DNA from: Phycisphaerales bacterium UBA7708
GTDB taxonomy: Bacteria; Planctomycetota; Phycisphaerae; Sedimentisphaerales; Anaerohalosphaeraceae
Direction: 5' to 3'
Assembly: GCA_002482415.1 (NCBI GenBank)
Contig: DLFY01000207.1
Span: 8,979 to 17,837, forward strand
Length of the DNA: 8,859 nucleotides
Shown here: piece after piece, positions 6,234-8,859 of the stretch
How the letters are laid out: each line of letters starts with the position of its first letter
Numbering within the stretch: position 1 is the first letter of the stretch
The notes under the pieces: generated by a model
Database searches by the model: none
Told to the model about the DNA's origin: nothing
The model's input: only the letters and a program-made list of their open reading frames with translations
Made by a program: the position numbers and the translations under genes

Positions 6234-6309
6234 TCGGAAGGAAAAAATTATCCATGCGTGTTAAGTATTATGCGCAGGCCGGGTTGTACGGTTGCCGAAT
6301 GATAAAATT

Positions 6310-6336
6310 TTAAGGTCCTGTTTATAAAGGACTTAA
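6310..6336 (+). repeat. Imperfect hairpin TTAA(G)GTCCT ... AGGACTTAA with following T-run
   Basis: TTAA and GTCCT pair with AGGAC and TTAA around an eight-base loop, with one bulged G. TTTTT follows at 6340-6344. It could be a weak intrinsic terminator for a transcript starting near 6189, or a protein site just upstream of the sigma-54 promoter. Half sites GTCC and GGAC are also present in the 6107-6131 dyad. Confidence 0.3.
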
Positions 6337-6365
6337 GGATTTTTCGGAAGTTTATGGGGTGTCTG

Positions 6366-6381
6366 TGGCACAGAACTTGCC
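6366..6381 (+). promoter_or_regulatory. Sigma-54 (RpoN) -24/-12 promoter of the flgD-flgE operon
   Basis: TGGCAC (6366-6371), AGAAC spacer, TTGC (6377-6380). The invariant GG (6367-6368) and GC (6379-6380) are correctly spaced, and all ten conserved bases of the TGGCAC-N5-TTGC consensus are present. Transcription would start near 6392, giving a leader of about 47 bases to the flgD ATG. The presence of a sigma-54 activator divergently encoded beside it makes this a strong call. Confidence 0.85.
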
Positions 6382-6393
6382 AAGTTTCTTTGC

Positions 6394-6406
6394 GGCACAG
6401 TGTGCC
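6394..6406 (+). repeat. Hairpin GGCAC-AGT-GTGCC at the predicted 5' end of the flgD mRNA
   Basis: A perfect five-base-pair stem with a three-base loop begins two bases after the predicted transcription start. GGCACAG also occurs in the sigma-54 promoter, 27 bases upstream. As RNA it could stabilise the 5' end of the transcript; as DNA it could be an operator. It is not another -24/-12 promoter, because the GC at the -12 position is missing. Confidence 0.4.
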
Positions 6407-6438
6407 TTCAGTGTTAACAGATAAGGTAAGGACTAATT

Positions 6439-6849
6439 ATGAGTACGATTGATGCGGCGTCACAGAAAATGGACTTTATGACTCTGCTGGTGACTGAGCT
6501 CCAGTATCAAAATCCTCTGGAGCCGATGGATAACCAGCAGATGGCGGCTCAGCTTGCACAGTTTTCACAACTGGAGCTGACCGAGGGCATGAACGGCAAT
6601 CTGGCAACCATCAATGAGACTATGACCAAGATGAACACCACCTTTGAAGGCGCGATGTGGATGGCGGAACTGGATTATGCCAAGTCGTTACTGGGAAAAA
6701 CGGTTAATTTTGCGACCACCGGAGGTGAGGTGTTGGAAGGGCAGGTCAAAAAACTGACTTTTCAGGACGGCTCTCCTGTGCTGACGGTATCCAGCAATAA
6801 CCAGTCGTATGTCATCCAGACCAGCCAGATACAAGGGATTCAGGGATAA
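6439..6849 (+). CDS. flgD: Flagellar hook assembly scaffolding/capping protein FlgD, short form
   Basis: FlgD caps the growing hook and helps FlgE subunits fold and add outside the cell. The 136-residue protein begins with the conserved FlgD N-terminal block: DFMTLLVTELQYQNPLEPMD (12-31), then NQQMAAQLAQFSQLE (32-46), which is the part needed for export and function. A helical linker rich in Met and Asn follows (47-80). The C-terminal part, from SLLGKTV (83-89) to YVIQTSQIQGIQG (124-136), is a small beta domain like the tudor-like part of FlgD. The Ig-like domain of the longer enterobacterial proteins (about 230 residues) is absent, as in other short FlgD proteins of about 140 residues. AGGA lies six bases before the ATG. 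It is the first gene after the sigma-54 promoter, and flgE follows 38 bases later, so both are in one operon. Confidence 0.95.
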   Translation: MSTIDAASQKMDFMTLLVTELQYQNPLEPMDNQQMAAQLAQFSQLELTEGMNGNLATINETMTKMNTTFEGAMWMAELDYAKSLLGKTVNFATTGGEVLEGQVKKLTFQDGSPVLTVSSNNQSYVIQTSQIQGIQG

Positions 6850-6887
6850 CCAAAGCGTAATTCAGAAAGATATAAAGGAGTAACACT

Positions 6888-8618
6888 ATGGGTTCAGCAA
6901 TGACGGCCGGAGTATCGGGGTTAAAGGCGTTTCAAGCCATGCTGGATGTAACCGGCAATAACCTGGCCAATGTCAACACGACTGGCTTTAAAGGCAGTAC
7001 CGTGACATTTTCGGATCTACTCAGCCAGACGATTCGACAGGCCAGCGGACCTTCCGGTTCTCTGGGCGGTGTCAACCCGCAGCAGATGGGCAGCGGTGTA
7101 AACATCTCGGCCGTCAAGAAAGATATGAGTCAGGGTAATATTGTCACCACCGGACAGGACCTGGACGTTGCGATTGATGGTGCGGGCTATTTTGTAATGA
7201 ATAATGGGCGTCAGAATGTCTATACCCGTATCGGGTCGTTTGCGGTGGATGCGGATAATACGCTGGTGGACCCGGCAACCGGGTATAAAGTTCAGCGTAC
7301 CGGTTCGTATGGCGAGGCGGAAGGTTTCCAGAATTCGGGCGATTCGAGCATTCATATTCCCTGGGACAGTTCCATGCCGGCCAACGCGACGACCTCCATT
7401 ACCATGAACGGCAATCTGCGGTCTTCGGCCGACAGCACCGCATCCTCGACGCACAAGCTCATTTCCAATACGTCCTTTACCGTCAATTCCGGGGACCAGG
7501 TTGCCACATCCAACTCCTATCTGTCCGATCTGGATCAGTGGGGCGGCAGTCCGCTTGGGGTGGGCAGTACCGGAACCATTTATGTCTCTGGAATCAGGGA
7601 AGACGGTACAACCTTTACCAATCAGGCTGTGACCTGGACGGGGGCGGCGTCCGGCAGCGGGGCTACGATGCAGGATATCCTGGACCAGATTTCGGCACTC
7701 TATAACAACAGCACCGCCTCTCTGAATGCCGATGGCAAGATTGTGATTACAGGCAATTCAGCAGGCTACAGTCAGGCCCAGGTAACGGGAATGAACTATA
7801 GCCCGGCGGGTGCGGAAGACCTTGAAATACCCACTTTCTTTGATTATGCCGCCGTCGGAGGCAATGACAGCAAGACCTTTAAAACCACGGTATATGACAA
7901 TCAGGGGGCGCAGTATGTGCTGACCGGGACGTTTGTGAAAACCGATGACCCCAATACCTGGGACCTGGTGATTCAGTCCGTCAATGGTGAACGCGAGGGG
8001 TCGTGGTCGAATTATGATATTTATGGTTCCTCCGCCCTGAACCGCCGCATTTCAGGCATTGAATTCAATACCAACGGGTCTTATAAAGGATTGAACGCGG
8101 CGACGGAAACAGCGGAGTTTTCGGTCCAGTTTGCCAATAATCCCAGCTTTACCCAGACCATTGCTCTGGACCTGGGAACGCCGGGTGAATTTACCGGCCT
8201 GACGCAGTTTGCCAGCCAGCAGTCCAGTGCCGCGGCCCTGACACAGGACGGGTACGAGGCCGGAACGCTGTCGAGCGTGACGATTGATAACAGCGGCATG
8301 ATTGTGGGTACATTTACCAACGGGGTGAAAGTGAATATTGCGGCGCTTCAGATCGGCCTGTTCCAGAATCCAGGCGGTCTTGAAGCGGTCGGCAATGGCT
8401 ACTATCTTTCGACGGCCAACTCCGGGGAACCGATTGAATCCATGGCCAACAGCGGCGGTGCGGGAAAGATCACCGGCAAAAGCCTCGAAAAATCCAATGT
8501 GGACATTGCAACCGAATTTGTCAATCTGATGCAGGCCCAGAACGGCTACCAGGCCAATTCAAGAACGATCCGTGTGGCCAATGAAATCCTGCAGGAACTG
8601 ACCAGTCTGATTCGGTAA
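6888..8618 (+). CDS. flgE: Flagellar hook protein FlgE, with an extra internal domain
   Basis: FlgE polymerises into the curved hook (universal joint) between basal body and filament. The N-terminal rod-type block is clear (TAGVSGLKAFQAMLDVTGNN, 6-25, then LANVNTTGFKGS, 26-37), as is the C-terminal coiled-coil block EKSNVDIATEFVNLMQAQNGY (534-554), with SRTIRVANEILQELTSLIR at the end. FlgE-like core segments are DLDVAIDGAGYFVM (91-104), a Gly-rich domain, and FKTTVYDNQGAQYVLTGTF (331-349). At 576 residues it is longer than the roughly 400 of the enterobacterial protein. Residues about 185-325 hold an insertion between MNGNLRSSAD and FKTTVYD, with the pattern GTIYVSG...GATMQDILDQISALYN...LNADGKIVITG of a hook-IN-like domain. 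AAGGAG lies seven bases before the ATG. The next gene starts 21 bases after the TAA. A typical enteric hook is 50-60 nm long, but hook length is not determined by this gene. Confidence 0.95.
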   Translation: MGSAMTAGVSGLKAFQAMLDVTGNNLANVNTTGFKGSTVTFSDLLSQTIRQASGPSGSLGGVNPQQMGSGVNISAVKKDMSQGNIVTTGQDLDVAIDGAGYFVMNNGRQNVYTRIGSFAVDADNTLVDPATGYKVQRTGSYGEAEGFQNSGDSSIHIPWDSSMPANATTSITMNGNLRSSADSTASSTHKLISNTSFTVNSGDQVATSNSYLSDLDQWGGSPLGVGSTGTIYVSGIREDGTTFTNQAVTWTGAASGSGATMQDILDQISALYNNSTASLNADGKIVITGNSAGYSQAQVTGMNYSPAGAEDLEIPTFFDYAAVGGNDSKTFKTTVYDNQGAQYVLTGTFVKTDDPNTWDLVIQSVNGEREGSWSNYDIYGSSALNRRISGIEFNTNGSYKGLNAATETAEFSVQFANNPSFTQTIALDLGTPGEFTGLTQFASQQSSAAALTQDGYEAGTLSSVTIDNSGMIVGTFTNGVKVNIAALQIGLFQNPGGLEAVGNGYYLSTANSGEPIESMANSGGAGKITGKSLEKSNVDIATEFVNLMQAQNGYQANSRTIRVANEILQELTSLIR

Positions 8619-8639
8619 CTGAGATGGACCCTAAGTCGG

Positions 8640-8859
8640 ATGCTGATATATCTTATTCAAATTGCTGAAATATCAGTGCTGGCGCTGTCTCCGCTGCAGC
8701 GTTACAGTGCCATGAGGCAATTGGAGACGAAGCCGGCCCCGACCTTTATGACCAATAAATGGTTTATTGTGCTGGGATGGTCCCTGATTGTATTGCTGCT
8801 GATTCTGCTGGCGGCCGTTCGTCGCATGCGGCTTGAAAAAGAACGGATTGCAGTGGAGG
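8640..8859 (+). CDS. Start of an unidentified membrane-anchored protein, cut by the window end
   Basis: The frame is open from the ATG at 8640 to the window edge (73 complete codons), 21 bases after flgE, so it is probably the third gene of the operon. One strongly hydrophobic helix lies at about residues 41-60 (FIVLGWSLIVLLLILLAAV) and is followed by a basic, charged stretch RRMRLEKER, as in a single-pass protein with a cytoplasmic C-terminal domain. A second hydrophobic stretch (LIYLIQIAEISVLAL) begins at residue 2. Alternative in-frame starts are the ATGs at 8712 and 8748, both without a good ribosome site. None of the three has one, so the start is uncertain. Flagellar clusters often have a motor or brake protein here, but nothing visible identifies the family. 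Confidence 0.55.
   Translation, partial: MLIYLIQIAEISVLALSPLQRYSAMRQLETKPAPTFMTNKWFIVLGWSLIVLLLILLAAVRRMRLEKERIAVE

Larger units (their letters stand above)
6014..6438. other. Intergenic control region of about 400 bases between the activator and the flagellar genes
   Basis: No protein-coding gene was recognised here. The stretch is AT-rich and contains a concentration of dyads (6107-6131, 6219-6233, 6310-6336, 6394-6406), a sigma-54 promoter (6366-6381), a sigma-70-like promoter candidate on the plus strand (6154-6182) and a -10-like box on the minus strand for the activator gene (6046-6051). These are given as separate entries. The layout, a divergent activator and a sigma-54 operon with dyads at plausible enhancer distance, is typical of bacterial enhancer-binding protein control. 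Confidence 0.8.

Noticed and set aside
6394..6407. Second sigma-54 promoter at GGCACAG
   Set aside because: The required GC 12 bases after GG is missing (CT instead), so only the first copy is a valid -24/-12 promoter.
7017..7454. Minus-strand frame of 145 codons within flgE
   Set aside because: Opposite a clear FlgE coding region; composition fits an antisense shadow.

Overview
The window looks like chromosomal DNA of a free-living, flagellated, Gram-negative-type bacterium. By eye the GC content is moderate. Most genes have good Shine-Dalgarno sites, and six of the eight genes have a start that is clear or nearly so. The combination of features suggests a planctomycete, perhaps of the Phycisphaerae: a PadR regulator coupled to a membrane protein with a HAAS/permease-prefix-like domain, a polysaccharide-degrading glycoside hydrolase beside an Asp-box protein, and flagellar hook genes behind a sigma-54 promoter. 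This assignment is an inference from gene content, since no rRNA or marker gene is present.

Left part (1-1705): the end of a plus-strand Asp-box (BNR/sialidase-like) protein converges on a minus-strand secreted GH53 endo-beta-1,4-galactanase. Upstream of the GH53 gene on the same strand is a small two-helix membrane protein. Middle part (1706-4618, all minus strand): a CPA2-type cation:proton antiporter with a convincing intrinsic terminator at 1821-1859, then a PadR regulator whose end overlaps the start of a four-helix membrane protein. A perfect 8-3-8 inverted repeat lies on the likely PadR promoter, so this pair is probably autoregulated.

Right part (4619-8859): a minus-strand sigma-54 activator (receiver-like domain, AAA+ and Fis-type HTH) is divergent from a plus-strand flagellar cluster: flgD, flgE and the start of a membrane-anchored protein of unknown function. 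The 400-base intergenic region is rich in signals. It has a near-perfect -24/-12 promoter (TGGCAC-N5-TTGC) 57 bases before flgD, several dyad elements 5' of it that could be activator sites, and a short hairpin just after the predicted transcription start. The activator's receiver has lost the phospho-acceptor and the other conserved residues. It is therefore probably a phosphorylation-independent FleQ/FlrA-like flagellar regulator acting on the adjacent promoter.

No mobile element, CRISPR array, tRNA, rRNA or clear pseudogene was seen. The most unusual items are the dyad-rich flagellar control region with its pseudo-receiver activator, and a FlgE with an extra domain of about 120 residues resembling a hook-IN motif.
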